Positions 28,133 through 37,991 of a stretch of DNA of 60,295 bases are shown piece by piece; the first letter of the stretch is position 1; each line of letters opens with the position of its first letter. The stretch is from Tissierellia bacterium (lineage in GTDB: Bacteria; Bacillota; Clostridia; Tissierellales; Sedimentibacteraceae), in assembly GCA_012520455.1 (NCBI GenBank), contig JAAYOE010000186.1:1-60295 (forward strand), given 5' to 3'. The notes beneath the pieces are model-generated. The model had not been told where the DNA came from. It did no database searches and worked only from the letters and a program-made list of their open reading frames with translations. A program made the position numbers and the translations under genes.

Positions 28133-28885
28133 ATGAGTCTAAAAGAAGAAATAATAAGTTCTATTGAAAATTCGGTACTTAAATACGAAAGCAAGGAATA
28201 TTTTCGCAATCCCATCGTGGGTTTTTCATCTGCTGACAATCCCCTGTACGAAGAGCTTAAAGACATTATAGGACCGGACCACCTGCATCCGAAAGATATC
28301 CTGCCCACGGCCCGGACTGTGGTGTCATTTTTTATTCCTTTTTCTCAAATTGTTGTTGATTCCAATATTGAAAGTTCGACTGTTTCTTATGAATGGGCTA
28401 AATCTTATGTGGAGGCAAACAAGCTTATAAATCAGATCTCTGGAGAATTGGTTGATTATTTAAGAAACAAAAACATAGATGCTGCTACAATAAAAGCTAC
28501 CCATAATTTTGACGAAAAGACTTTAAAATCGGCATGGTCCCACAGAAGTGCGGCATTTATTGCAAATATGGGTAAATTCGGATTAAACAGGATGATAATA
28601 ACAAAGGCGGGCTGTGCCGGGAGATTCGGAACGGTAATTATTTCTGCTCATATACCCATAGAGAATGAAGAAAATGCAGAATATTGTTTGTATTATAAAA
28701 ATGAAAGCTGCCAAAAATGTGTGGAATCCTGCCCGCAAAATGCCCTCAGTCCGGATAAAGAATTTGACAGATTTAAATGCAATGACCTCCTTCTTAAGAA
28801 CGCAGATGAATATTCGCATTTAGGGCTTTGTGATGTCTGCGGAAAATGCGTCGTTTCATGCCCCTTTGCAGTAATAAAAAGTTGA
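28133..28885 (+). CDS. 4Fe-4S double-cluster-binding protein (epoxyqueuosine reductase-like)
   Basis: CQKCVESCPQNAL and CDVCGKCVVSCPF ferredoxin-type motifs; start at ATG after GGAG. Confidence 0.82.
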   Translation: MSLKEEIISSIENSVLKYESKEYFRNPIVGFSSADNPLYEELKDIIGPDHLHPKDILPTARTVVSFFIPFSQIVVDSNIESSTVSYEWAKSYVEANKLINQISGELVDYLRNKNIDAATIKATHNFDEKTLKSAWSHRSAAFIANMGKFGLNRMIITKAGCAGRFGTVIISAHIPIENEENAEYCLYYKNESCQKCVESCPQNALSPDKEFDRFKCNDLLLKNADEYSHLGLCDVCGKCVVSCPFAVIKS

Positions 28886-28907
28886 CAAGGGGACGGGGGT
28901 AATGTCA
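28883..28907 (+). repeat. 'TGACAAGGGGACGGGGGTAATGTCA' dispersed repeat copy
   Basis: near-identical to 28039-28064; its ends form a TGACA/TGTCA inverted repeat. Confidence 0.65.
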
Positions 28908-29053
28908 TAACCTTTTATCATATTTTATTTAACCATTGGGTTCACAAATTTTACCATGAAACAAAATTATTAAAACAACGTCTAATATTTCAGAGGTAAA
29001 AATCCATTGGCCATGGTAAGCTTCAAAATAAAAAATGAAAGAGGTTATTTAAT

Positions 29054-29659
29054 ATGAAGATAAAATTACTTAGAATATTATCCATATGTTTAGTTTTGTC
29101 AATTACATCAATGGGAGTTGCTTTTGGGGAAAGTAAAGAAGATTTGGATGAGCCGGTTTCCATACAGATTACGGCCCTTGATGAAGAAGTGTATGAAGCA
29201 CAGGCTGAAATCGACAAAATATTGTTTGAACAAAACAATGCCAAGGACCTGGAAGCAAAGGGGATATTTGTTACTCACACAAGCACCTCAGGTGATTATG
29301 TGGAAGTAGGAATCACCCCCTATACACCGGAAAATGCCGATCTTGTTATCAGGCTGTTGGGAGAAAACAATGTAAAGGTAGTTGAAGGACTTAAAGCAGA
29401 AATACTTCAATATAGTCCCGAGTATAACGAATCAACAGATCCGGCACATTTTGCAGATGATTCGCAAATAGTTGAAGTAACAGGTGACGATGAAGATATA
29501 AGTGCACCTGCAGATGCTGATGTAGTTGAGGATGCGGTGACTGTAAGCGCTCCTGCTGAAAAGGAAGAAAAGAATGGGATATCAACATTAACCATATTAG
29601 GAGTGATTGGTTTAGGTCTACTCGGCGGTTTAATGGTGTTTAAGAAAAAAAGGGCATAA
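29054..29659 (+). CDS. secreted/surface protein with signal peptide and C-terminal TM anchor
   Basis: N-terminal signal peptide; C-terminal NGISTLTILGVIGLGLLGGLMVFKKKRA anchor-like segment; no LPXTG seen. Confidence 0.7.
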   Translation: MKIKLLRILSICLVLSITSMGVAFGESKEDLDEPVSIQITALDEEVYEAQAEIDKILFEQNNAKDLEAKGIFVTHTSTSGDYVEVGITPYTPENADLVIRLLGENNVKVVEGLKAEILQYSPEYNESTDPAHFADDSQIVEVTGDDEDISAPADADVVEDAVTVSAPAEKEEKNGISTLTILGVIGLGLLGGLMVFKKKRA

Positions 29660-29673
29660 TGTAATTCAATCTT

Positions 29674-29699
29674 AACGACAGGTAAATAACCTGTCGTTT
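29674..29699 (+). terminator. hairpin/terminator after the secreted protein gene
   Basis: AACGACAGGT-AAATA-ACCTGTCGTT, weak T tail. Confidence 0.6.
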
Positions 29700-29824
29700 A
29701 TTTGCCATAGCGTGGAAATCGGGTTGACGGAGAATATCTTAAAGCTAAGGCATCAATAAAAGATATAGGGATATAGATATTGACAAATAATGAACAAAGC
29801 CTTATACTTAAATAAAAAACAATT

Positions 29825-29932
29825 ATCTTCAGGGGGAGGTGCAAGTCCTCACCGGCGGTAGAGCCCGCGAGCCTATATGGCTGACCTGGTTTGATTCCAG
29901 GGCCGACAGTTACAGTCTGGATGGAAGAAGAT
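29825..29932 (+). ncRNA. FMN riboswitch (RFN element)
   Basis: P1 ATCTTC/GAAGAT; aggggg...tcctcaccggcggtagagcccgcgagcc...ggccgacagttacagtctggatggaagaag matches the RFN consensus. Confidence 0.95.
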
Positions 29933-29950
29933 TTATTAGAAATATATTTA

Positions 29951-29977
29951 AAACCCCGAAGAAATATTCGGGGTTTT
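29951..29977 (+). terminator. riboswitch expression-platform terminator
   Basis: AAACCCCGAA-GAAATA-TTCGGGGTTT then T. Confidence 0.85.
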
Positions 29978-30013
29978 ACTATCCCTGAAGCAATAATTAA
30001 TGGGAGGATTATT

Positions 30014-30622
30014 ATGATGACATTAAACAAAGGTACATGGAACACAAAGACCATGGCAAAGATATCGGTATTGGGAGTAATTTCATTTATACTGATGTAT
30101 TTTAAATTTCCTTTAGTATGGTTAGCACCGCCATTTCTGAAAATGGATATTTCAGACCTGCCTTCTCTGCTGGGGGCTTTTGCATTGGGACCTGTGGCAG
30201 GTGTGTTGATTCAACTTTTAAAAAATGTATTAAATATTGTATTTGAAGGAACAACTACTGCAGGTGTGGGTGAATTTATGAACTTTTTTTCCGGAAGCGT
30301 ATTTGCATTTATAGCAGGTGCAGTTTATTTCAAGGAGAAAAATTTTAAGAATGCAATAATAGGAATGCTTGCAGGCATAATTGCCATGACCGCAATTATG
30401 GGCTTAGCGAATTATTACTTCATATTCCCCTTATATGCAAAAGTATTTGGTTGGCCGATTGAAAAATTAGTTGCAATGGGAACAGCGGTTACTGATAAGG
30501 TGGTAGACTTAAAGACCATGATAGTATATACTGTAATTCCCTTTAACTTATTGAAGGGTTTACTGACTGCCTTGGTAACTATCATACTATATAAAAGGCT
30601 GTCACCCATTCTTCATAAATAA
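30014..30622 (+). CDS. riboflavin ECF transporter S component (RibU-like)
   Basis: multi-TM protein, AFALGPVAGVLIQLLKN...EFMNFFSGSVFA; downstream of an FMN riboswitch. Confidence 0.9.
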   Translation: MMTLNKGTWNTKTMAKISVLGVISFILMYFKFPLVWLAPPFLKMDISDLPSLLGAFALGPVAGVLIQLLKNVLNIVFEGTTTAGVGEFMNFFSGSVFAFIAGAVYFKEKNFKNAIIGMLAGIIAMTAIMGLANYYFIFPLYAKVFGWPIEKLVAMGTAVTDKVVDLKTMIVYTVIPFNLLKGLLTALVTIILYKRLSPILHK

Positions 30623-30623
30623 A

Positions 30624-30656
30624 CCCCCATCCCCTTGTCATCTTGTCATCGTGAGG
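30624..30656 (-). repeat. inverted copy of the 'TGACAAGGGGA(C/T)GGGGG' repeat
   Basis: reverse complement reads gatgacaagatgacaaggggatggggg. Confidence 0.6.
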
Positions 30657-30661
30657 TTAGT

Positions 30662-31984
30662 ATGAGTAGTTACAGGGTTCAGGCAATTGAAACATTGAAG
30701 AAGATATTCAGAGATAAATCCTATTCAAACATTGTTATAAATTATGATATAAAAAATGTTGATGACAGGTTTCTTTCCTTGTACCGCAAATCTGTTTTGG
30801 GGGTTGTGGAAAACTTAATATTTATAGACTGGATAATAAATCAGGTATCCAAAACAAAGACAAGGAAAATGGAAACTGATGTTTTAGTCGTGCTGAGATT
30901 AGGTGTATATCAAATATTCTTTTTAGATAAGGCCCATGAAAACATAGTTGTTAATGAAAGCGTCCAATACGTAAAGGACAAGGGGAACATAAGGGCTTCC
31001 AAGTTTGTCAATGCGGTCCTGAGAAACATATTGCGAAGCAAGGAGAATCTTTTGGAAAGAATGACTCTCCTTCCCAAGGATGAATACTTAAGCATTAAGT
31101 ATTCATATCCCTATGAATTAATCGATAAGTGGAAAAACCAGTTCGGCAGTGAAGTTGAAGAGGTATTGATTGCAAACAATGCCGAGGCTCCTTTGGAAAT
31201 CAGGGTTAATACCCTTAAAACAGAAAGGGATGAATTAATCAAACTATTTGCGGAAAAGGGAATAAAAGCAAGTAAATGCAAATATGCTGATAAGGGGTTG
31301 ATAATTGAAAATCCCTTTGAAATTGATAAGACAGACGAATACAAAAAAGGTCTTTTTTCTATTCAAAGCCAAAGTTCTATCTTGGCAGGACAAATTTTAA
31401 ACCCAAAGGAAGGGTCCCTGATTATTGACATGTGTGCCGCCCCCGGGGGCAAGACCTTGAATGCTGCTGAAATGATGAAGAATACGGGAAAAATAATAGC
31501 AAGGGATATATATCCCGGCAAGCTCAGGTTGATTGAAAAGGAAGCAGGAAGATTAGGCATAAATAATGTTGAGGTTGAAGAATTTGATGCAACCGGACCG
31601 GATGATTCATTAATCGGGAAAGCAGATTATGTAATTGCGGATGTTCCCTGCACAGGCCTTGGAATAATAAGACGAAAACCGGAAATAAAGTATAAGGATA
31701 CAGATACTGATAATATAACCGAAATTCAATACAAGATACTGGAGAATGGTTCAAAATACTTAAAGGCAGGTGGAGAACTGGTATATTCCACCTGCACCAC
31801 AAATAAGGAGGAAAATTACGAACTTATTGACAGGTTCTTAAATAATAATAAGGGTTTTACTTTATCCGATATATCAGATAATATCCATGAAGACTTTAAA
31901 ACCGCAAAAAATGGTTATCTTGAAATATATCCCCATCTTCACGGTATGGACGGGTTTTTTATTGCGAAAATAAAAGGGATATGA
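30662..31984 (+). CDS. rsmB: 16S rRNA m5C967 methyltransferase
   Basis: NusB-like N-term; IDMCAAPGGKTLNAAEMM; ADVPCTGLGIIRRKPEI; STCTTNKEEN. Confidence 0.96.
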   Translation: MSSYRVQAIETLKKIFRDKSYSNIVINYDIKNVDDRFLSLYRKSVLGVVENLIFIDWIINQVSKTKTRKMETDVLVVLRLGVYQIFFLDKAHENIVVNESVQYVKDKGNIRASKFVNAVLRNILRSKENLLERMTLLPKDEYLSIKYSYPYELIDKWKNQFGSEVEEVLIANNAEAPLEIRVNTLKTERDELIKLFAEKGIKASKCKYADKGLIIENPFEIDKTDEYKKGLFSIQSQSSILAGQILNPKEGSLIIDMCAAPGGKTLNAAEMMKNTGKIIARDIYPGKLRLIEKEAGRLGINNVEVEEFDATGPDDSLIGKADYVIADVPCTGLGIIRRKPEIKYKDTDTDNITEIQYKILENGSKYLKAGGELVYSTCTTNKEENYELIDRFLNNNKGFTLSDISDNIHEDFKTAKNGYLEIYPHLHGMDGFFIAKIKGI

Positions 31985-32037
31985 TATAATTTTACAATAC
32001 CGGGCTACCGGCCAGGGAAGAAAAACAGAAGGTAAGC

Positions 32038-33066
32038 ATGAGAAAAATAGATGATTTAAGCTATGAAGAATTAAAAGAGGAAATGCTTAAAATCAGTGAG
32101 CCAAAGTTTAAGGCAAGCCAGATTTTTGACTGGATTCACAAAAAATGTGTGGACAACTTTGATGAAATGACCAATATTTCCCAAGACACCAAGGCAAAGC
32201 TTAATAAAGAATTTGAATTTACCAATGCTGAGATTGCTTTAAAGCTCAGTTCAAAATTGGATGAGACAAAAAAGTACGTTATAAAGTTTGAAGACGGCAA
32301 TATAGTAGAAAGTGTTTATTTAAAATATAAGTTCGGAAAGACCGCATGCATTTCATCACAGGTGGGGTGCAAGATGGGGTGTTATTTTTGTGCTTCCACC
32401 AAGAAGGGCTTCATAAGGAATTTGACTCCGGCGGAAATGCTTAAGCAAGTTTACCTTATACAAAAAGACATAAAGGAAAAAATATCTAATGTTGTTATCA
32501 TGGGGTCGGGGGAGCCCTTGGAAAATTTTGATAACGTGGTGAAATTTCTCAATATAGTAAACGATGAAAGCGGTCAAAACATTTCCATGAGGAAAATCAC
32601 CCTTTCCACAAGCGGCATAGTGCCGAATATTTACAAGTTAGCGGATTTGAATCTTCCCATAACATTGGCAATTTCTCTCCATGCTCCCACCCAGGAGAAA
32701 AGAGAGCAAATAATGCCCATTGCCGGAAGGTATAAACTTGAGGACATATTTAAGGCATGTGATTACTATGTTAAAAGGACGGGGCGGAGACTTACCTTTG
32801 AATACATCATGATTGAGGGTTTCAATGACAGTCCCGAAGATGCGGAAAATTTAAGCAATTTATTGAAAAATAAACTGGCAAATGTCAATTTGATACCCTG
32901 TAACTATATAAAGGAAGCGGATATCAAGCCATCAAAGGATTCGGACATCATGAAATTCAAGAAAATATTGGCGGATAACGGAATTAATGCGACTCTGAGA
33001 AGAGAATTAGGCAGCGACATCAATGCTGCCTGCGGTCAGCTGAGAAATGATTTGTTAAAAATGTGA
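32038..33066 (+). CDS. rlmN: 23S rRNA A2503 methyltransferase
   Basis: CKMGCYFCASTKKGFIRNLTPAEML radical SAM motif; GSGEPLENFDNV. Confidence 0.97.
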   Translation: MRKIDDLSYEELKEEMLKISEPKFKASQIFDWIHKKCVDNFDEMTNISQDTKAKLNKEFEFTNAEIALKLSSKLDETKKYVIKFEDGNIVESVYLKYKFGKTACISSQVGCKMGCYFCASTKKGFIRNLTPAEMLKQVYLIQKDIKEKISNVVIMGSGEPLENFDNVVKFLNIVNDESGQNISMRKITLSTSGIVPNIYKLADLNLPITLAISLHAPTQEKREQIMPIAGRYKLEDIFKACDYYVKRTGRRLTFEYIMIEGFNDSPEDAENLSNLLKNKLANVNLIPCNYIKEADIKPSKDSDIMKFKKILADNGINATLRRELGSDINAACGQLRNDLLKM

Positions 33067-33074
33067 GGTATTCT

Positions 33075-33827
33075 ATGAATGTATTCTTCGAAACAAATAA
33101 GGGCCTAATGCGGGAAAATAACGAAGACAGTTTTATAGTTGAGGAATATGACACCTATTGTCTGTATGCCGTGGCTGACGGAATGGGCGGGCACAAGGCC
33201 GGTGAAGTGGCCAGTTCCATTGTCATAGAAGAAATGTCCAAGTATTTTATCAGCAGCGCGGAAAAGAAAGATTTTAAACCGCCTTTGTTTATTGCAGAAA
33301 GTGTCAGGATGAGCAATGACAAAATCAGACAAGAGGCATTTAAAAATGAAGAATGCTTAGGAATGGGAACTACCTTGGCCATGGCCGTGATAGATAAGGC
33401 TCAGAATCTCATTTATATAGGCAATATCGGCGACAGCAGGGTCTATTTATTGAGAAACAAGGAGCTGAAACAAATTACTTCAGACCATACTTATGTGAAT
33501 GAATTGATGAAGGAAGGGAAGATTTCACCCGAAGAAGCCAAGACACATCCTAAGAGGAATGTTATAACCAGGGCCTTGGGAAGTGAAGAAGTTGTACATG
33601 CTGACATTTTTGAACTGGAATTGTTGGACAACGATATCCTTCTTCTTTGCACCGACGGGCTGACAACCCATGTATCCGATGACAGAATACTTGAAATTAT
33701 TAATGAATACGGTCCTTCTCAAAGCGTGAAAAAATTGATTCAACAAGCGAACGATAATGGCGGAACTGATAATATTACCATAATTATTGTTGATAATATG
33801 ATTAGAGGTGAAACTGATGATAGGTAG
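33075..33827 (+). CDS. prpC: PP2C-family Ser/Thr phosphatase
   Basis: RENNEDSFIV, VADGMGGHKAGEVAS, NIGDSRVYLL, GGTDNITIIIV. Confidence 0.95.
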   Translation: MNVFFETNKGLMRENNEDSFIVEEYDTYCLYAVADGMGGHKAGEVASSIVIEEMSKYFISSAEKKDFKPPLFIAESVRMSNDKIRQEAFKNEECLGMGTTLAMAVIDKAQNLIYIGNIGDSRVYLLRNKELKQITSDHTYVNELMKEGKISPEEAKTHPKRNVITRALGSEEVVHADIFELELLDNDILLLCTDGLTTHVSDDRILEIINEYGPSQSVKKLIQQANDNGGTDNITIIIVDNMIRGETDDR

Positions 33828-35790
33828 GATAATTGGAAACAGATATGAAATAATAGAAAAAATCGGCGGCGGCGGCATGTCCAATGTATACAAGGCTAAG
33901 TGCAATGTTTTAAACCGCTATGTTGCCATTAAAATATTAAGGGATGAATTGACTCAAGATTCGGAATTTGTTGAAAAATTCAAGCAGGAATCCTTGTCGG
34001 CAGCCAGCCTGACTCATCCTAATATTGTTAATATTTACGATACGGGGATTGAAGATGACATATATTATATCGTAATGGAATATGTTAAAGGGGAAACCTT
34101 AAAAAACTATATAAAGAGGATGACCAGGCTCAGTGAGGAGGAAGCTGTTAAAATTTCAAGGCAGGTAGCGGAAGCTTTAAGACATGCCCACTTGAACAAT
34201 ATAGTTCACAGGGACATCAAGCCCCACAACATCCTTCTTACCGAGGACGGAACCGCAAAAGTAACGGATTTCGGGATTGCAAGGGCATCTACAAGCTCTA
34301 CCATCAACAACACTTCAAATGTTATCGGGTCTGTCCATTATTTTTCTCCCGAGCAGGCAAGGGGGGGATATGTGGATGAAAAATCAGACATTTATTCATT
34401 GGGAATCGTGATGTATGAGATGGTTACAGGCACCCTTCCCTTTGACGCAGACAATCATATTTCTGTTGCCATGAAGCAGATTCAGGAAAAACCGGTACCA
34501 CCCTCCAAGAGAGTAAAGAATGTTAATATATCCAAGAATTATGAAGATATAATCATGAAATGCCTTGAAAAGCACCAGTCCTTCAGGTTCCAAAACATAG
34601 ATGATCTCCTGAAAAAGCTGAATGCCTTAAACGGAAACAGCGAAGGTGAAAAAGAAGAAAGCGAAATAATTGATTCACCTACCATTGAAATCCCCGCCCT
34701 CAACAAGGTGGATGAAAATGTGATAAATATCGACTTGGTTGATAGAAATTCCGACAAGGCCTTCAGGAGTTTTTTCAGCGGGGATGCTGAAGACCTAAGT
34801 GAAGATGAAAAGGATAGGAATAAGAATAAAAAGATTACCATAGCTGCAATTTTCAGTGCCTTGGTAATAGCCCTCTTAGGCGGAATAATTGTATTTAAGT
34901 CATTTTTGTATGTTCCGGAGGTTCCGGTACCGGACCTTTTGGGAAGAAGCGAAGAGGAAGCCAAGAAGATAGTTGAAGACTTAGGCTTGGTTTACAAGGT
35001 TTCGAAGAGGGAGTATTCCAATGAGTACGATGAAGGTAAAGTAATGGACCAAAGCATTGAAGAAGGCATAAAGGTTAAAGAGAATTATCCTGTTGAGGTA
35101 GTTATAAGCATGGGAAAGAAGGAAATTACCGTGCCTAATTTATTGGGCAGGTATGCCATAGAAGCAGGAAACATTCTTAAGGATGCCGGGCTGTTAGAAG
35201 GAGAGGCAAGCGAAGAACATTCAGACACCTACCCTGCAGGGCAAATAATCGACCAGTTTCCCAAGGCAAATACACCGGCAAGTGAAAATGACAAAGTTAA
35301 CTATGTTGTAAGCATAGGGCCAAAGATTAGATACGTAAAAATGCCCAATGTATTAAACCTGAATTTAGAGACGGCAAAGCTTTCTATCGTACAGTCAGGC
35401 CTTGCAGTGGGCCAGGTCAATGAAGAGGCCAGCGAAGAAATAGCAGAAGGCTTAGTCATGAGACAAAGCGTGGAGGCCGGACAGGAAGTTGAGGAAGGAA
35501 CACCAATATGGCTTACGGTAAGCACCGGAAAACCCGAAGAAGAAGAGCCTGTTGAGCCTGTACAGGAAGAAGGAGTATTCCCCCTGGCAATATCTCTTCC
35601 CAAGGAAAAGGATAGGGTGGCTATAGTAATTCAAAGAATCGCCTCGGACGGACGAGAAGTTGTATATTCGGAAGAAGTTGATACTGCTGAAGGAAGCATA
35701 TTGGTAAATGTTAAAGGAAGCGGGACCGGAATATTTGAAATATACATCGACAACGAATTATACGACAGGGTTGAAATAAATTTTGAATAA
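33808..35790 (+). CDS. prkC: Ser/Thr protein kinase with PASTA repeats
   Basis: kinase HRDIKPHNILL/VTDFGIARA; TM; three PASTA domains. Confidence 0.96.
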   Translation: MKLMIGRIIGNRYEIIEKIGGGGMSNVYKAKCNVLNRYVAIKILRDELTQDSEFVEKFKQESLSAASLTHPNIVNIYDTGIEDDIYYIVMEYVKGETLKNYIKRMTRLSEEEAVKISRQVAEALRHAHLNNIVHRDIKPHNILLTEDGTAKVTDFGIARASTSSTINNTSNVIGSVHYFSPEQARGGYVDEKSDIYSLGIVMYEMVTGTLPFDADNHISVAMKQIQEKPVPPSKRVKNVNISKNYEDIIMKCLEKHQSFRFQNIDDLLKKLNALNGNSEGEKEESEIIDSPTIEIPALNKVDENVINIDLVDRNSDKAFRSFFSGDAEDLSEDEKDRNKNKKITIAAIFSALVIALLGGIIVFKSFLYVPEVPVPDLLGRSEEEAKKIVEDLGLVYKVSKREYSNEYDEGKVMDQSIEEGIKVKENYPVEVVISMGKKEITVPNLLGRYAIEAGNILKDAGLLEGEASEEHSDTYPAGQIIDQFPKANTPASENDKVNYVVSIGPKIRYVKMPNVLNLNLETAKLSIVQSGLAVGQVNEEASEEIAEGLVMRQSVEAGQEVEEGTPIWLTVSTGKPEEEEPVEPVQEEGVFPLAISLPKEKDRVAIVIQRIASDGREVVYSEEVDTAEGSILVNVKGSGTGIFEIYIDNELYDRVEINFE

Positions 35791-35802
35791 AAAGGAGTCT
35801 GC

Positions 35803-36681
35803 ATGATAGAAGGAATCATTATTAGGGGTGTGGGCGGAAATTATTATGTCGATATTGGTGACAAGATGATTGAATGCAGGGCAAGAGGCTTATTCAGGCT
35901 TAAAAATATAAAACCTCTTGTCGGGGACAGGGTCCTTATCAGAATTACGGAAGAGGACGAGGATGCAGGATATATCGAAGAGATTATAGATAGAAAAAGC
36001 GAGATCAAAAGGCCCAATATAGCCAATGCCCAACAGCTGATAATAATATTTTCCGTCAAAAACCCGGAGCCAAGCTTCTTATTGATGGATAAACTTTTGA
36101 TTGCAGCAAGCTCAAACAAGTTAGACCCGGTAATCTGCATAAACAAATCCGATTTGGCAGATGAAGGAGAAAAGGACAAAATATTAGAGATATTTAAAAA
36201 TACCGGTTACAAGATAATTTTTACCAGTAAATATGACAAGGACTCACTTTCAGACCTGAAGGAAATACTTAAAGATAAGTTGAACGTCTTTTCCGGCCCG
36301 TCAGGAGTGGGAAAATCGTCCTTAATGAATGCCATAGAGCCGGGTTTTCACTTAGAAACCGGCGAAATAAGCGAAAAATTGAAAAGAGGAAGGCATACTA
36401 CAAGGCATGCGGAAATTTTCAAATTGAGTTTTGGAGGCTACGCTGTTGATACTCCGGGGTTCAGCTCATTTGAATTAGAGGGAATAGATGAATATTCCCT
36501 TAAAGACCATTATCCTGAAATAGTAATGTATGATGAAGGGTGCAAGTTTTTGGACTGCCTTCACTATAAGGAACCCGGCTGCCAGATTAAAAAAGCCGTT
36601 GATGACGGTTTTGTCAGCCAGGTCAGGTATAATAACTATATCAAGCTTTTGGAACAGATAAAAAGCAAAAAGCCCTATTGA
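35803..36681 (+). CDS. rsgA: ribosome small subunit-dependent GTPase A
   Basis: CINKSDL, FSGPSGVGKSSLMNAI circularly permuted GTPase motifs; C-terminal zinc motif. Confidence 0.96.
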   Translation: MIEGIIIRGVGGNYYVDIGDKMIECRARGLFRLKNIKPLVGDRVLIRITEEDEDAGYIEEIIDRKSEIKRPNIANAQQLIIIFSVKNPEPSFLLMDKLLIAASSNKLDPVICINKSDLADEGEKDKILEIFKNTGYKIIFTSKYDKDSLSDLKEILKDKLNVFSGPSGVGKSSLMNAIEPGFHLETGEISEKLKRGRHTTRHAEIFKLSFGGYAVDTPGFSSFELEGIDEYSLKDHYPEIVMYDEGCKFLDCLHYKEPGCQIKKAVDDGFVSQVRYNNYIKLLEQIKSKKPY

Positions 36682-36691
36682 GGAGGAAAAT

Positions 36692-37348
36692 ATGAAAAAT
36701 AAATTAGCTCCTTCCATACTATCCGCTGACTTTTCCAATTTGGGAGAAGCCTTAAGGCTTGCGGAAGAAGGAGGAGCAGACTATATACACATAGATGTAA
36801 TGGATGGGCATTTCGTACCGAATATTACCATAGGGCCCGGAGTTGTGAAAAGCTTAAGGAAAGTCAGCAGGCTCACATTTGACGTCCACCTGATGATTGA
36901 AAACCCCGATGACTTTATCGAGGATTTTTATAAGGCAGGAGCAGACATAATTACTGTCCACCAGGAAGCTTCCGTACACTTACATAGAACCATACAAAAA
37001 ATAAGATCCTACGGCATAAAAGCAGGGGTATCCTTAAATCCGGCCACTCCTGTTTCCACATTGAAAGAAATCATAAGAGATGTGGATATGGTTTTGTTAA
37101 TGAGCGTAAATCCGGGTTTCGGAGGGCAAAGCCTCATAGAAAACATCAAGTACAAGTTTTCGGACTTGAAAGAATTGATAAAGGAATATAATTTAAACAT
37201 TGACGTTGAAATTGACGGAGGCGTTAATTCCTCTAATCTAAAAGAAGTCCTGGCCTGGGGCCCCAATGTTATAGTAGCAGGGTCTGCAATCTACCATGCG
37301 GAAGATGTTATATCAGAAATAAAGAAGTTTAAGGAAATGATGGGATGA
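36692..37348 (+). CDS. rpe: ribulose-phosphate 3-epimerase
   Basis: LAPSILSADFSNLGE, HIDVMDGHFVPNITIGP, MSVNPGFGGQ. Confidence 0.97.
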   Translation: MKNKLAPSILSADFSNLGEALRLAEEGGADYIHIDVMDGHFVPNITIGPGVVKSLRKVSRLTFDVHLMIENPDDFIEDFYKAGADIITVHQEASVHLHRTIQKIRSYGIKAGVSLNPATPVSTLKEIIRDVDMVLLMSVNPGFGGQSLIENIKYKFSDLKELIKEYNLNIDVEIDGGVNSSNLKEVLAWGPNVIVAGSAIYHAEDVISEIKKFKEMMG

Positions 37349-37980
37349 AAAGGGCACTGATAATAGGAAACGGCGAGGAAGTCAAAAAGAAGATTATTGA
37401 TGGGATTGACTGCGATTATGTCGTATGCGCGGACGGAGGCCTTGAAAAGGCAAAAAAATACGGGATAGTCCCGGACCTCATAATCGGTGATTTAGATTCC
37501 CTGGCCCCTCATGTTCTGAAAGAATACGAGAAGAATGTACCCCTTGAAAAATTTCCTTCCGAAAAGGATTTGACAGATATGGAATTAGCCATTGAAGCAG
37601 CCGTTTCCAAAGGATATAAAAGGATAGTTCTGACAGGGGCAACCGGCACAAGATTGGACCATACCTTAGGCAATATAATGCTTATGGAGAAATACCAAAA
37701 AGCCGGTGTTAACATTTCAATAATTGACAACAATAATGAAATAAAAATGATTTCCGATGACGGGGAATTGTATATAGAGGCTAAAGAAGGCCGGTACATA
37801 TCGATAATTCCTTTGACGGACAGCATTCAAGGTCTGTATTTGGAAGGATTTAAATATCCTTTGACCAATGTTAAGGTGCAAAGGGGGTCAACTCTTTGCA
37901 TAAGCAATCAAGTTAAGGACAAGGCGGGAAAAGTTAAATTAAGGCAAGGAAAGGCTTTAGTATTTATATCAAAAGATTAA
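37345..37980 (+). CDS. thiN: thiamine pyrophosphokinase
   Basis: [52 protein letters not shown]. Confidence 0.95.
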   Translation: MKRALIIGNGEEVKKKIIDGIDCDYVVCADGGLEKAKKYGIVPDLIIGDLDSLAPHVLKEYEKNVPLEKFPSEKDLTDMELAIEAAVSKGYKRIVLTGATGTRLDHTLGNIMLMEKYQKAGVNISIIDNNNEIKMISDDGELYIEAKEGRYISIIPLTDSIQGLYLEGFKYPLTNVKVQRGSTLCISNQVKDKAGKVKLRQGKALVFISKD

Positions 37981-37991
37981 GGAGAGGTAAG

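Noticed and set aside
29891-30013. N-terminal extension of the RibU-like ORF
   Set aside because: Lies within the FMN riboswitch and terminator; the RBS-supported start is at 30014.
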